Positions 1 to 11,211 of a stretch of 64,000 nt of DNA are shown piece by piece. Under the pieces are notes generated by a model that did no database searches, had not been told where the DNA came from, and worked only from the letters and a program-made list of their open reading frames with translations. Source of the stretch: Schistosoma mansoni (lineage: Eukaryota > Platyhelminthes > Trematoda > Strigeidida > Schistosomatidae). Every line of letters starts with the position of its first letter. The stretch's first letter is position 1. The DNA is taken from the NCBI RefSeq assembly GCF_000237925.1, contig NC_031495.1, positions 42,900,200-42,964,199 of the forward strand. Direction: 5' to 3'. Position numbers and translations under genes: made by a program.

Positions 1-533
1 TAATAATGAGGCCATATCTGGACAAACAGCTACACGAGAATAGGCGAAATTACCAACTATTTTCAAAAGATAATTTTACACAATGAGAAAACAAACAATA
101 AAGAACATGAAGCACTGAATATATCTAGAGTACATATGTATTGCTCAGCGAGCATTATTCTGTAATATAAAATAAACTCTATTGTTCATTAAATTTATGG
201 CTTAGGAGTTGATAATAAAGATTGGAAATGTGAGATATACATAAGTATTTAATCGGTTTTTAATGCATGAACAACAGAGCTACAAAAAGCATATGTTTCA
301 AGTCAGTATTGTGACAAATTTTATAGTGTTTTAGCTAATTGACCAATTGTTTTTTCCATTCTAACTCAACGAATAATTTTGGCAAATTCATTTATTGTTA
401 CAAAGAGTTTAACAGTGACAGGAATGTTTAGTTCCAGAAAACGTTCCTTCACTCTAAATACAAATATCACGTGGCACGACCAAGCATTTTAAAATATTTC
501 AAAAACTTTTAACAATATTGTAATAGAACAATG
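1..533. other. AT-rich non-coding flank
   Basis: I see no exon, RNA gene or recognisable repeat here. The stretch ends where the left inverted arm of a Penelope-like element begins. Confidence 0.4.
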
Positions 534-652
534 AGAAGACGGAGTTGATGTGAAAAATGTGATGTATTTGCGCTATACATTTCGACTAATCTGGTCATAC
601 ATATATTTGTCAAGGCATTTTATATGAAAATTAATAAAGGCCAATTAAATGA
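534..652 (+). repeat. Left inverted arm of the Penelope-like element
   Basis: It begins near gaagacggagttgatg and is the reverse complement of 1637-1757 with few mismatches. The same arm family recurs in the foldback at 46.26-46.50 kb. Confidence 0.8.
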
Positions 653-1636
653 AGGTTTCTTGGAAGATACATTTGAAATAATTGGTCTACTTGATGACAC
701 TAATATCAAAGAAATGACTATGCATTCTTCTGATGTAAACTCTCATTTTACAAGTGTACCTTCAACCAAGACTGTTCATTTACTTTGTGACCATATATCA
801 AGTAATTTCCACTTTTTTCCTATTCGCTCAACACTGTTGAAAGAACTACTTTTATTATTTACTGTAAAAGTTCAATTCACGTTTGAAAGTGAAAAATTTG
901 GACAGGTTGATGGTGTTGCTATGGGTAGACCTTTAGGACCTCCCTTGGTTGATATGTGTATGTCATATGCTGAAAGTATGACGAGTGAGCTCATCCACGA
1001 ACTCTGTATAGGAGATACGTGGATGATATCTTATTCACATGTGATAAGAACGTTGTTGCTGCTTATTTACTACATAAACTCAATAGTGTACAGAATGACA
1101 TCGTCATGACCTATGAAGAAAGTAATAACCGATTGCCAATTTTTAGATATAGTTCTGGTCAGTTTGTAGGAAGTCAACCTGGACTGAGCAATATCCAAAT
1201 TTTCATTTTCCGTTCATTACGACACAATTGAGGCTTGATAAAGTGCCTCTGCAACAAGACTCAAAGAATGTGCATTACAGATACACTTGAAGAAGATGCG
1301 AAACTGCTACATGACACACTGATATCAGACGGTTATCCGCTAATGTTTGTAAATAGATGCAAAATTTAGTCAACACCAAAACCTTTCTTTAATTATATTC
1401 AGAAGAAAACTATTTACGTCTTTCTGTCATAGTGGTGAATCAAGCAGTATGATTTCAAGACAGAGGCTAGAAGCACCCACTAAGCAAACGATATTACACT
1501 CCTAAACTGGTTGTTATTGGAAGTACTAAGCCAATGATTCCACATGTCTAGGTATAAAATGTATGGTCACGTCATGTTTGTGTGGACACAAATACATAAG
1601 GCGGAATAATCGGACAATTATAACTTGGTTTCTTGA

Positions 1637-1757
1637 ATCTTCATTTAATTGACCTTTGTTAATTTCCATATAAAATCCCTTGACAAATATATGTATGATC
1701 AGATTAGTCGAAATGTATAGCGCAAATACATCACATTTTTCGCATCAACTCCGTCTT
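1637..1757 (-). repeat. Right inverted arm of the Penelope-like element
   Basis: It is the partner of the left arm at 534-652 and ends near catcaactccgtctt. The mismatches between the arms suggest an old insertion. Confidence 0.8.
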
Positions 1758-2001
1758 ATTGCTCTGTACAAATTTATAAAATGGACTAATTGCTTTAAAT
1801 TTTAACAATATAACCGACAAGAAGCAAACATTCACAATTGAAGTATAAAGAGATACAGATTAATAGAAAAATTTTATTCGCTAAAAACATATCAAAATAA
1901 AAACTTATTCAAAATATATACATAATGAAGTTCCATTTTACTATACAATTCAGTTTACCACGGTAATGGTCACTATTCAACACCTTGATATATACAAATA
2001 A

Positions 2002-2739
2002 TTAGGAGGATTTAACACGTTTGCGCCATGTGAACTTTTCAGATGCACTTAATTCATCCCATCTAGATAGCAGTTGCTCAGCTAACCAATCTTGAGTTGG
2101 TGGAGCATTGAATGCTGTACGATGTTCACGTTTTAAAGATGGACCAATATGCTTTGCAAATAGTCTAAACGCAGAACGTATTAATTCAGGATCGTCACAA
2201 TCAATATTTTCTTCATCTACGTGTCCGGCAGAACGTTTATGAAGAGATGGTCGATTATCATTAGTGTGAATATTTGAAAGATTAGAAACATTTTCACACG
2301 TTTGTTTCACATTTTCTTGAACTACTCGACTTTCATGTATACCTAAGGAAGAATTCTTTGAATTTGTACAATGTGACAAATTATTAGACTCCTTAATTGA
2401 ATATTTGTCTTCTGTAAACGACAATAAATCACCACCAGCTAATTCATCAAGTGAAATAACAGATTGGTAATGTAACAAATATTCCATGATTTTCTCATCA
2501 TCAAGTGAGTTAACAACGGAAGATGTTTTTAGAGATTCAACCTCCACAAGAAGATCTCTTAAACACGATGCTAGTACACACGATTCAAGTACTAAGTTGG
2601 TATTATTCAACTTTATTTCTTCAATATGTTGCTCCAACAATTCACAGGCTTTCAAACGCCAATCTAACTGATTTCCACCAGAATTGAGTATTTCTTCACC
2701 ATGTTGATCTGATATATCTGACGACACAGAACTATTCAT
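2002..2739 (-). CDS. HMG-box-like small protein
   Basis: This is a 245-aa reading frame, starting at the ATG 2739-2737 and ending at 2002. I chose this ATG because a good splice acceptor (ttcatttcag) lies just upstream at about 2768, so the upstream in-frame hydrophobic residues are probably intron. The N-terminal half is acidic and probably coiled coil (about residues 15-95, with a Leu-rich ACELLEQHIEEIKL stretch). The middle is Asn/Ser-rich. The last 60 residues look like an HMG box: SAFRLFAKHIGPSLKREH, then a W-x3-LSxxEK-type third helix (SRWDELSASEKFTWRKRV). HMG boxes bend DNA, so a nuclear role is inferred. A polyadenylation signal lies on the minus strand at about 1873-1878. I cannot assign it to a named family. 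The gene lies downstream of SYNRG on the same strand. Confidence 0.7.
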   Translation of the reverse strand: MNSSVSSDISDQHGEEILNSGGNQLDWRLKACELLEQHIEEIKLNNTNLVLESCVLASCLRDLLVEVESLKTSSVVNSLDDEKIMEYLLHYQSVISLDELAGGDLLSFTEDKYSIKESNNLSHCTNSKNSSLGIHESRVVQENVKQTCENVSNLSNIHTNDNRPSLHKRSAGHVDEENIDCDDPELIRSAFRLFAKHIGPSLKREHRTAFNAPPTQDWLAEQLLSRWDELSASEKFTWRKRVKSS

Positions 2740-3662
2740 AACAAAAAGTGACTGATAAAATCCACCTGAAATGAAAAAGAATACATACCAAGTAGGGAAG
2801 TAAATAATAACTAAAATAAACAAAGCTAATAATCATTAAAGTTTAACGAAACACAATTTGTATCTGAGTGGAATGGAGTAATTAACGTTATATAAAAATT
2901 TCTTAGAGCAACCACATGTTTCTGAACTAGTAGCAATAGAATCATTTGTCCGGAATTCGACTATATGTCTTATAAAACGCAGTCTACACCTAGTCGGTTC
3001 CATTAGAATTTTTGGTAGACGAATCTTATTCCGCATATAAACAAATCAAGTTTTCTTGTTGCATTCTAAAAGATTTTTAAGATCCGAAATCATTTAGCCC
3101 AAATTAAACAGATTCTGAATAATGTGAATTGATAAAGAACCCTGATAAAATTTTGTTCAGTCTTCTTTTAATACCTTTTAGTTAGCTGTAATCATTCGAG
3201 TATTAGTAGATTAGAATAACGCTAATTTGACAAACTTGATCATAAAGACTATTTAAAAGCTCTTTACACACACAGTTTTTTGTTGAGGCAGGTTAGACGC
3301 TCCCAACAATATCACGTAAAGAACAAAACATTATCATCAAACACTGCTAAATCAGTCATAAAGCAATGAAAAAACTCTTTGTTGGTCAAAAATAAAATAT
3401 CATTTTATTGCATCACAGTAAATAGAAATAAAGCACAGATAGATCAAGAAGTAAAAACATAATAACAGCAACAAATTGGGATCATAGATGAATACAGACT
3501 GAAGAAAAGATGGAGCTTATAATGATACAAAACAAAATCAGTGAACAAAAATGAGACAAAATAAATGAAATGCTTCATAAATATACAGAATATATAAAGA
3601 GTAATCACAAAACATTTGATTAGAACAGGAAACGAAACGAATTCGATGTTACATCACAACGA
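2740..3662. other. Spacer between SYNRG and the HMG-box-like gene
   Basis: It probably holds the 5' UTR and first intron of the HMG-box-like gene and the 3' UTR of SYNRG. A minus-strand AATAAA at 3404-3409 is about 255 bp downstream of the SYNRG stop. A 66-codon open frame at 2836-3036 (-) has no recognisable domain. Confidence 0.45.
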
Positions 3663-3962
3663 TTACAATGGGATTTTAAGAGCAGGTAAACACGGATTGA
3701 TACGATTCATCCAGAAATTAGCACATGGTATATGATAGTAACGACCAGCTAGATTAATATATACTAAATGATAGTTAGTTTGCTGTTGTTGAGAAAAACT
3801 GGATGATCCATTGCAATGATTATTAATACACTGGCCATCAGTCAGGCTGATCGATGAAAGACAAACTCCACAATATGAGAATGTAGTTGAATTCATAAAA
3901 TCCTCAATAACAAATTCATTTTCTGATGTTGAAACAAACTTAAGAGCCTGATCAATTTTATT
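3663..3962 (-). CDS. SYNRG: Gamma-synergin, last exon (CGVC...CANFW module)
   Basis: This exon encodes 99 residues and the TAA stop. The acceptor AG is at plus 3963-3964 and the phase is 0. It carries the most conserved part of the synergin C-terminus: YCGVCLSS, then a Ser/Gln-rich insert, then LVYINLAGRYYHIPCANFWMNRI and a C-terminal LPALKIPL. Vertebrate gamma-synergin ends the same way (CGVCLLNV ... YGG-x-YH-x-SCANFW-x-NC), so the spaced Cys and His residues may bind a metal; that is inference. Gamma-synergin is an AP-1 clathrin-adaptor partner at the trans-Golgi network and endosomes. This exon and the EH domain together identify the gene. Confidence 0.88.
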   Translation of the reverse strand, partial: NKIDQALKFVSTSENEFVIEDFMNSTTFSYCGVCLSSISLTDGQCINNHCNGSSSFSQQQQTNYHLVYINLAGRYYHIPCANFWMNRINPCLPALKIPL

Positions 3963-5204
3963 CTGAAATCCAAGAAAGTTCATTACAAGTAAAAATAAAG
4001 TTTAAATAACTTTTAAATAAATAGTGGAGTTTAATAAAAACTAACAAATGACTACTGGGAAATGGATTATTTCCTCAAATATGACCATTATCAGTCAGGA
4101 GAGAAGATTTCTTAAAAATTCACATTTTTACTCACTAAGTTGTCTACACTAATTTTAATTCACTCCTTCAAAACTAGTATTTTTAATGGCTAACCCTTAA
4201 AGACATCCAGAAATTTTCGACAAATAATCAAGGCCTGTATCGATAGTTTAGAAACTCTCACAGATCATTTTAAATATTAATTATTGTTTTAGAGCAACTA
4301 GTCCCTTTGATAAGTTTGGATAGCGTAATGAGACGTCTTTTCGTTACAATATCCAAATTACTATTTTGTTGTCTCCATTTAAACAACAGGTAAATGAGCA
4401 TTGAGTCCTGTGATGGATACGTTTCACCAAAAATGCTGAGTTGAGGTTTCTATCATTACCTAGATAAAGAATATCAACAGGAAGTATTGTAACTGCATAT
4501 CAGTAGACAGATTATAAGGAAAATTGATATTATACACCGAAAATCTGCTAAAGAGTTCGTTATAAATTTAGGCAAACTCAACAGAAAGAGTAAATTCATT
4601 CGTTATTCATGTTTTTTAGAATTAATGTCAGAAACAACAGTGGTTGGTAAGATTTCTTTCAAGTAAAAATGATCTTTTATAAAAATTGAGAGCTCATTTT
4701 TTTGACCAAGGTATATGGTCGACGATCTCTAAAAGTGGTTATCAAAAATGTTTATTTATACTAACAGAAGCATTACCAACAAAGTAGTTAGTCGTAATCT
4801 GTGAAAAATATAATTCTATAGTGAGATCCGGGATGAAAGGTAACTTTAAAGAGTACTATTATAATGGATTGGAAATCTTATTCTGCTAACTCCCAGCTTC
4901 AATCTTCAGATTATCTTGATCTTACCTTTGTGTTATTGCTAACTTCTGTCGATTACTTCCATCACTGAATGTAAGTGAATTATGTATGCTGAGTCGTCAG
5001 TTCCTTTCCCTTCCATATTTTCTCACACACTCCCCCATACAACGTAAACACAAGCAAGACGCAAACCAATATATGTTTGCAACCCATTGGTGGATTCACC
5101 CTTAGGGCGATTCCAGCCATTTAGTCGAGTTGTACACTATAATACAGAAATTTGTTTTAGGTCGACATGCAAATAATGATAAATAACAAATATTTAAAAA
5201 ATAC
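3963..5204 (-). other. SYNRG last intron
   Basis: It is bounded by a GTATTT donor and a TTTCAG acceptor. Most is AT-rich. A slightly less AT-rich patch at about 4980-5120 is unassigned. No exon is seen. Confidence 0.6.
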
Positions 5205-5296
5205 CTTTAGATCAGTTACAACAGCAAATGATGACAATTTACGAAATGAATTTTCAATATCCGTAAACACTTGATGCATAGACGGATTAAGTACAT
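5205..5296 (-). CDS. SYNRG: Gamma-synergin exon
   Basis: The exon is 92 nt: 2 nt completing an Asn codon, then 30 codons. The peptide (MHQVFTDIENSFRKLSSF core) aligns with the vertebrate synergin stretch containing the DIDKVWNNLIGF-like helix. Phases on both sides fit the neighbouring exons exactly. Confidence 0.85.
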
Positions 5297-5334
5297 CTAA
5301 ATGTAAATTAAAAGATAGGTAATGGGACAATAAG

Positions 5335-5337
<3 letters not shown>

Positions 5338-5382
<45 letters not shown>
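5338..5382. repeat. (AT)n microsatellite
   Basis: An uninterrupted TA dinucleotide run of about 44 bp in a SYNRG intron. Confidence 0.95.
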
Positions 5383-5384
<2 letters not shown>

Positions 5385-5696
5385 CACAACTGGTACTGGA
5401 AATACTCTACTGTAACTAAATTTATGGTATTGAATAAATTTATTACTATTTTATTCAATTAATAATACAAATGATGAATATTTCAATAGTTGTTTAATTA
5501 AGATCAGTCTGTGAGGTAAGCTATAAAATCTAGCTTTGTGAAGTTATTATTCAGCAACATTATTTCTCTTCATAAAATCAATTGATTAGGATTTATTTAA
5601 CTTAACGATTGAAACGTGCTAACAAGAATCTAAAACCTAAATCAATAATGTTAATGAAATAAGAAAGTGGATTATTTAAGAAGCATAACTACTCAC

Positions 5697-5753
5697 TGTA
5701 ATTCTTGGCTGAAATGCTAATTCGTCTTGTCATCAAATAAATTTCAGTGGCAT
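5697..5753 (-). CDS. SYNRG: Gamma-synergin micro-exon
   Basis: The 57-nt exon has an acceptor at plus 5754-5755 (attgcag) and a GTGAGT donor. It encodes ATEIYLMTRRISISAKNY, which matches the vertebrate VVEVYRVTKRVELGIKA region. The split Asp and Asn codons at its ends join perfectly with the exons at 11049-11211 and 5205-5296. Confidence 0.85.
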
Positions 5754-7614
5754 CTGCAATAAAACGAAATAACACATATGCTTTACGGTTAACTAAGACA
5801 AAATGGTTTCAAAAAATTACTTTAATTTGAAGTCTGCATATGCTAATTCACAAAAATTTCAGATAACTTGGATGATATAACTAATATTATATGATGAAAA
5901 TCTATACAGCATTTGCGGTTATCGGTAACGTTCTCAATGTTCACCAACACTATAGTATTCAGAACTTTCCGTCATTATTTCGTGTTTAGGGGATATGTTC
6001 TATATAATGGTACTTTTCATCAAAGAATTTATTTTCAGTGGCCGGAGTAGTCTGTGAATATCTTCTATTAATATCTTCAGTGTAGTCCATCTCAAAACGC
6101 CAGACGAAAAACACAGATACAGTAAATGTTAGACTTCGAAATGAAAGTTTTGTTTAAAATCATACTCATCCATTAAATGAACAGAAAATGACCCAAAGTA
6201 CAGGGTACGATATGCTTAGTGAACAATGAAAACAAAACGGATAAATCCAGGCTGTTTAACTCTTATATTGGTTTGATTTTGGAATATACCATTTTTTTTA
6301 TTACATCAAATTGATTGTTTTCGCATGGCTTTTCCATACAAATAAAACAATTAAACCATTTAACGTTCAGTTTCTAAGATGTCATTGTTCGTGTATACTG
6401 ATACAATCAAGTCACTTGAGTCACATGTTTTACATTTTCCGGGTGAAGTGGAAATTAAAACTTCATTTTATTATAAGTATTACTGTGGTGAACGGAAAAC
6501 TCAGGTGGCGAAGACCAATTTATTGTCCAATGCGAAATCGCACAGTGGTTTAGTAAAATATGAAGATCATATATTAAATACATCATTTGCACGTATTTGA
6601 ATTGTTTCTTAGAAACTTGATTGTTCCTTCATGCCGTATGTTATCATGATTGCTTTCAGTTCCCTTCTCTCTTCTCTTCACTTAGGTCTTCTCAATCTTC
6701 TGCTTGCAGACATTCCACTGCCAATTGGTGCTGTATACTACTTATATCTGTCAGAATACACTACATCACAACTAAAATTTAATTTAACAATTTTATGATA
6801 AATGATAACCGGGTGAAAATGTTTATATTGAAAATTACATATTCATAATATTCTATTGAGTGGGAGTTCAAATTTATAGAATTTTGCGAATTCGTGTAAT
6901 TTCGCACTTTTACATATCCGACTGATCATAGTTAGAGAACCACTGAAAACCATGAATTGGACAACTATTTCGTCTCATTGTGAGACACCTCAACAGGCTA
7001 CATACACAATCCCAGTAGACATTGAATGAGAACTTTTAAGTAAATCAGGATGCAGTTAGTTGTTATTTCATTAAATTTATAAATTTAGGGATAAAACCAG
7101 TTGCCCTTCGTTTAATAAACATACCTAATTCACCTCCTAAATGACCTCAATTTCTAATTACTTTGAAATGTTTATGCAAAGTTGATGGATGGATGTCAGA
7201 GTAAATGTGATCGGTCATTGAGCGTGCAGAAACGGACACTCAGTATACTGATTTAAATGTGATTTCTTTTCCCCATTGATTTCTACTGACTGAGAGTGAC
7301 TGGTTATAATTGTGTGGAATAATGTATTGTCTAGCATTAACTCTGGTTTTCTGTTACTGGTTCTGAACCAGGCATCTCATATAACGTGACCTAGTTTGTG
7401 TATAGTGTACTATTCGAGTATCCAATCTAGAACCATTATAAACTAGATATGCTGTTGAGAAAAGATAAATTTTAAATTGCCACGTTATATCAGAAGTTAT
7501 CTACAGTCACACTTTTAAAAGTTGACATCAAAATTGTAGTTTCGTAATAACGAAGGTCCTCGAAGCTATCCGATGTGGAGCTTTAGATGCTAACTTTTGT
7601 TGAATTCATAAATT
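5754..7614 (-). other. SYNRG intron, AT-rich part
   Basis: I see no exon here. Short open frames at 6311-6600 (+) lack domain signals and splice context. The LINE A copy begins at about 7615. Confidence 0.55.
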
Positions 7615-8098
7615 ATTTATCTATGTGAACACATAAACATTGGTACATGGAACACCAAAAACATATGAGCTATACAGTAACAACGAAGTTGTGAAGAGAG
7701 ATAAAAAGGAGGGTAAACATAACAAAAGGAAGAGAAACATTGAAGAGTAATTAGCGTATGAGAGTGTAACAATGATAATAATAGTAATGGGGGAAGCAGA
7801 TCAGTCAGGAAGAATACAACCAGAAAGAACTCTTTCAGTTAAGGAAGCTATAACCACTCTTTATGAATAAAGTAAAAGAAGGTTACAGCACGAACGCCAC
7901 TGGCTTCTATTCTGAGCCACGTCTGATAACGTCTCTAGCCATTGTGTTACACCATCTCTAGAACCCCAACCAAGGAGTCATGAAGGACCAGCAGAGGCCT
8001 GTCCTATACAGCTTTCTTTCATACCACGACACCATGTCATACACTGACTATCTCTCCGCTTTTTCCAACCAGTCCCAGAGTCGGCAAATAATGCAGGA

Positions 8099-9011
8099 GG
8101 AATTCTGTGGGACGACATTCGTAAAACATGTCCAAGCCACCGAAGTCGATGTTTCAAGATGGTGACACCAGTTAAATTATTGTCTCTGTGTCCAAACACA
8201 CGGTCCCAAACCTGTACATTATTAACATGGTGTTGCCACTGAATGTCAGAAATCCTTCGAGAAAACAGTGATCAAACACAGAGAGTCGTCTAACATCCTC
8301 AACTCGGAGGCCACGTTTCACAGGAATAGAGCAAAACCACTCTCGATGACATGTTGTACACTCGGTCTTTTACAGCCGGACTAACATCACGAAGACACCA
8401 AAGATGGCCCAGATTGGCACAAGCCTCTCTGGCCGACACTGTACGTGAATTGATCTCATCACTGACGCCAACACCAGAACTTACTCAACAGATACCCAGA
8501 TATATGAACTTCTCGGCTTTGCTATCTGCTCAATATCACTTGGAAGGTGCAAAGCACAAGCCGCGCCTACAGACACTGACTACCGACTGATTAAATGTGG
8601 GTTGCATGGCTCGGGTATCATGGGACAGTAAAACAATATCATCCGCATACTCGGGGTTGAAAAGTCTTTTTCTCCAAGTAACAGATCCACACCACCATTA
8701 CCTACATCCATCAGAGCTGTTTCCAGAATATCAGGATGTGAAAGTTGAAGAGGAATATTGAGATTCGGTAACCCTGCCTGATCCCATCGCTTTAATGAAT
8801 TAATGGAGGTGGTTGTATGTTTTCACTCTATCTGAGGTGTGAGTATATGGGGCGTTCAAGATGTTAAAACAGTTTTCAGACACACCTTTCTTTAATAGGC
8901 AATCCCAGATAACAATCCTCTGCAAAAAATCGAAGGCGGTTCACATGTCAAGAAACACTACGATTGTTGGTTTGTGATAAGTATGACGATGTTCTAACAT
9001 ATGGCGGAGGG
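8099..9011 (-). repeat. Arm 1 of a ~0.9-kb near-identical inverted repeat
   Basis: This part of LINE A copy 1 is the near-perfect reverse complement of 13793-14701. A 79-codon stretch (8351-8590 against 14212-14451) gives identical translations, and only a few single-base differences are visible elsewhere. Confidence 0.9.
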
Positions 9012-9933
9012 TCAAGACACGACTAATACATCCTCGGGCAGAAGGAAAACCAGTCTGCTCCTCTTGAGTCAACCTTTTTCGGGTTTCGAACAATCACCGA
9101 AGTATCACAGCCAATGCTCATCCATACTTTTCGGTTGGTTGATAGCTAGCCTAGAACCTAGCTCGGTTTGATATTTAGTTGCAACAGAAGCCGCAACCAA
9201 TTTACTGACATCTATCTGTTTAGGACGATGAATTCGTTGGCCACTGAAATATAAAATAAGATTAGTGCAAACAAGCGCATGATCAGAGACCAGATACGTA
9301 CTCCAAAAGGAGTGGCAGTCTTGTACACAACCATACCAACGGCAGTAGATCACGATGTGATCAATGTGAGTCCAGGTTTGAGATGTAGAGAAAAGACACC
9401 AGGTAGCACATTGGCGATGACTGTGTCGAAAGTTAGTGTTAGTCAGAAACAGGTCGCAGTCTGCGCAAATCCGCAGTAGACGGTAACCGTTGTTTGACCT
9501 GAGACCAACAAGTCCCCATCGACCACCTGAACAACTCTGTTCTGTGGGTAGACGCCCGGCCTGAGCATTCAAGTCTCCGGCTAGTACTACAATATCCGTC
9601 GAAAGCATTTAACAGTTAACTGGTAGTGAAACTCACCCTTGGTCTCATCCGAACTGCAATCTGTTGGAGTGTAGGTGGAGATGATGAAAAGACATCGTTT
9701 CTAACACCGGTCTTTACGCATTTTGATGGATCTTTCTAATCTAATAGCACATAACCAACTTCTAATGGGAATGCAACCGGTCAGTGTTGCCTCAGCTTTA
9801 GCGCTTAGTGTGACACCAAGGCCAGCAAAGCCAGACGAAGGTGCCACAGGGTCCTCGGATAAACGCATATGAAACAAGTTCTCCAAAGCGAAAGACGGAG
9901 AGCGAATTTGTAGTACTTCACTAGTCTTAAACA

Positions 9934-10457
9934 GCCCCCAAATGTCCTGGTATGACCGAGAGTGGGGAGGGCCTGCCCTCTCTCTCGAAGTGCTCTCACA
10001 TGACCACGCGTATATAGCCCCTGCCAGGGAAGTCCTACTCACCGCCTTCTCGTGGCGAGGGTGTTGTTCACAAAAGTGAGAGGACGAAAAGCGAATGTCC
10101 GGCGCTTTAACCGGGTTGGTGGACACGGAAAGTCCGGCTAGGGGAGTTGCAAAACCCTGATTCCAAACCAATGGTGCACATGGGCTCCAGCATCCTGAAG
10201 GAACAAATTGCGTATGGACCAATCGTCGGTCACCGGCTAACATGGGATTGCATCTACTCACAATGCTCCACTGCCTTGTGGATCAGATCTTTAGGTCAAA
10301 GGCTCCGGGTGTGTCCCCCTAAGAAAACCACCTGCTTCGGGTTGGGTACGCGGGCAGTATCACAGCCCTTATACAAATCAAATGAGATTTGTTGGAGCAT
10401 ATGTATCTGGTGGCCCTTTGTACCAATATTTATGTGTTTAAATAAATAAATAAATAA
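9934..10457 (+). mobile_element. SINE-like element R, copy 1, full 524 bp with TSD
   Basis: The element is flanked by the 10-bp direct repeat gtcttaaaca (9924-9933 and 10458-10467), which fixes its limits. It starts at gcccccaaatg and ends in a TAAA repeat tail. It interrupts the LINE A endonuclease frame, so it is younger than LINE A copy 1. The target-site duplication and A-rich tail show target-primed reverse transcription. It has no protein motif of its own. The final ~60 bp (gtaccaatatttatgtg then TAAA repeats) match the LINE A 3' end. Confidence 0.92.
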
Positions 10458-11048
10458 GTCTTAAACACAGGTCTCTGATAGACAACAGACATCAATGTTG
10501 AGACTTTCTAAAGACATAGCCAACCCTATCTGTTGTCCGATCTGTATTAGTGTGTGAACGTTGAAGGAAGCCAGTTTGAATGTTATACGTGGTTTCAGAA
10601 ATACTATTTCAGTATTCGTATCCAATGGCAGCCGTCAACTTTCGACCAATCAGTGACTTGAAATGGCTTAAATAGGACAGGGTTCCCATCAGAGGTGAGC
10701 TGCTGTATATGTTGAAAAATAAAGTACGCAAAATGAGAATAAAGGGGAGTACCTAAGTAACGTAGTATAAAAAAGGAATAAAAAGGAGTGTTATCATACG
10801 ATTGTGAATACGATTTGTGTGAATGAGAGTTGAAGCAAGAGTAATTTCCCAGTAGTAGTTACCTTATCTTTAAAAATTATTAGGATCTGCATGTTTTTTT
10901 AAAAAATTCTCACTTGCTTTTCAAGGATAAGGAGAAACTTAATCCTGAAGACAAACTACTTCAAAGTTGGATTAAAACATTATAATTGAAATAAATATTG
11001 TTAAAGGATGAATTATTTCATCTTATAACATATTTATTGAAGACATAC

Positions 11049-11211
11049 CCAATAAGAAATTACATCCTTCTTCACTTTCTGCAAATTCAAACTGATCTTC
11101 CATACTTTTAAGGGAAGATAAAACTAACAATGAATCATTGAATACTTTCAGGCAATCAGTCAAACAATGAAGCCATTGTTCGTATAAAGATTCTGAAGAA
11201 TTCATTTTATT
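11049..11211 (-). CDS. SYNRG: Gamma-synergin exon
   Basis: The exon is 163 nt: 54 codons plus one base, with a TTTCAG acceptor and a GTATGT donor. The peptide includes YEQWLHCLTDCLKVFNDSL and EEGCNFLL, matching the vertebrate YEWQRCL-type helical region that precedes the conserved C-terminal module. Its donor is followed by the 5.3-kb intron that holds LINE A copy 1. Confidence 0.85.

Larger units (their letters stand above)
534..1757 (+). mobile_element. Penelope-like retroelement fragment with inverted terminal arms
   Basis: The plus strand encodes a decayed Penelope-type reverse transcriptase. The motif VDGVAMGRPLGPP sits near 907-945. After a frameshift come the catalytic-type residues VDDILFTCDKN and the segment LNSVQNDIVMTYEE (1019-1130). 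The fragment is bounded by inverted repeats of about 120 bp, at 534-652 and 1637-1757, which match when one is reverse-complemented. Penelope-like elements are known for inverted or partly inverted long terminal repeats. The frame is broken and the reverse transcriptase is incomplete, so this copy is inactive. Confidence 0.8.
7615..10720 (-). mobile_element. LINE A copy 1 (EN/RT retrotransposon), interrupted by SINE R
   Basis: On the minus strand the fragments run in element order. An endonuclease N-terminus (LASFNVHTLIQIGQQIGL ... CCLSETCV) lies at about 10720-10460. The SINE insertion 9934-10457 follows. The endonuclease then resumes (9925-9105, with VLAGDLNAQ, THIDHI and SDHALV motifs). 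RT fragments follow (about 9020-8250, including a YADD-box region), then the C-terminal HRLRWLGHVLRMSSHRIP region (about 8150-8090). The 3' end is a tail near 7615-7680. Frameshifts and stops break the frame, so the copy is dead. It sits in a SYNRG intron in the same orientation as the gene. The clade is uncertain. Confidence 0.85.

Noticed and set aside
2836-3036. 66-codon minus-strand frame upstream of the HMG-box-like gene
   Set aside because: No domain and no splice sites that join it to the neighbour in frame. It could be a 5' UTR exon, but this cannot be supported.
6311-6600. Overlapping short plus-strand frames in a SYNRG intron
   Set aside because: No domain, no conserved splice context, and typical chance length for this composition.
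8351-8590. 79-codon open frame, repeated exactly at 14212-14451
   Set aside because: It is antisense to the LINE A reverse transcriptase. The identity comes from the inverted DNA repeat, not from a conserved protein.
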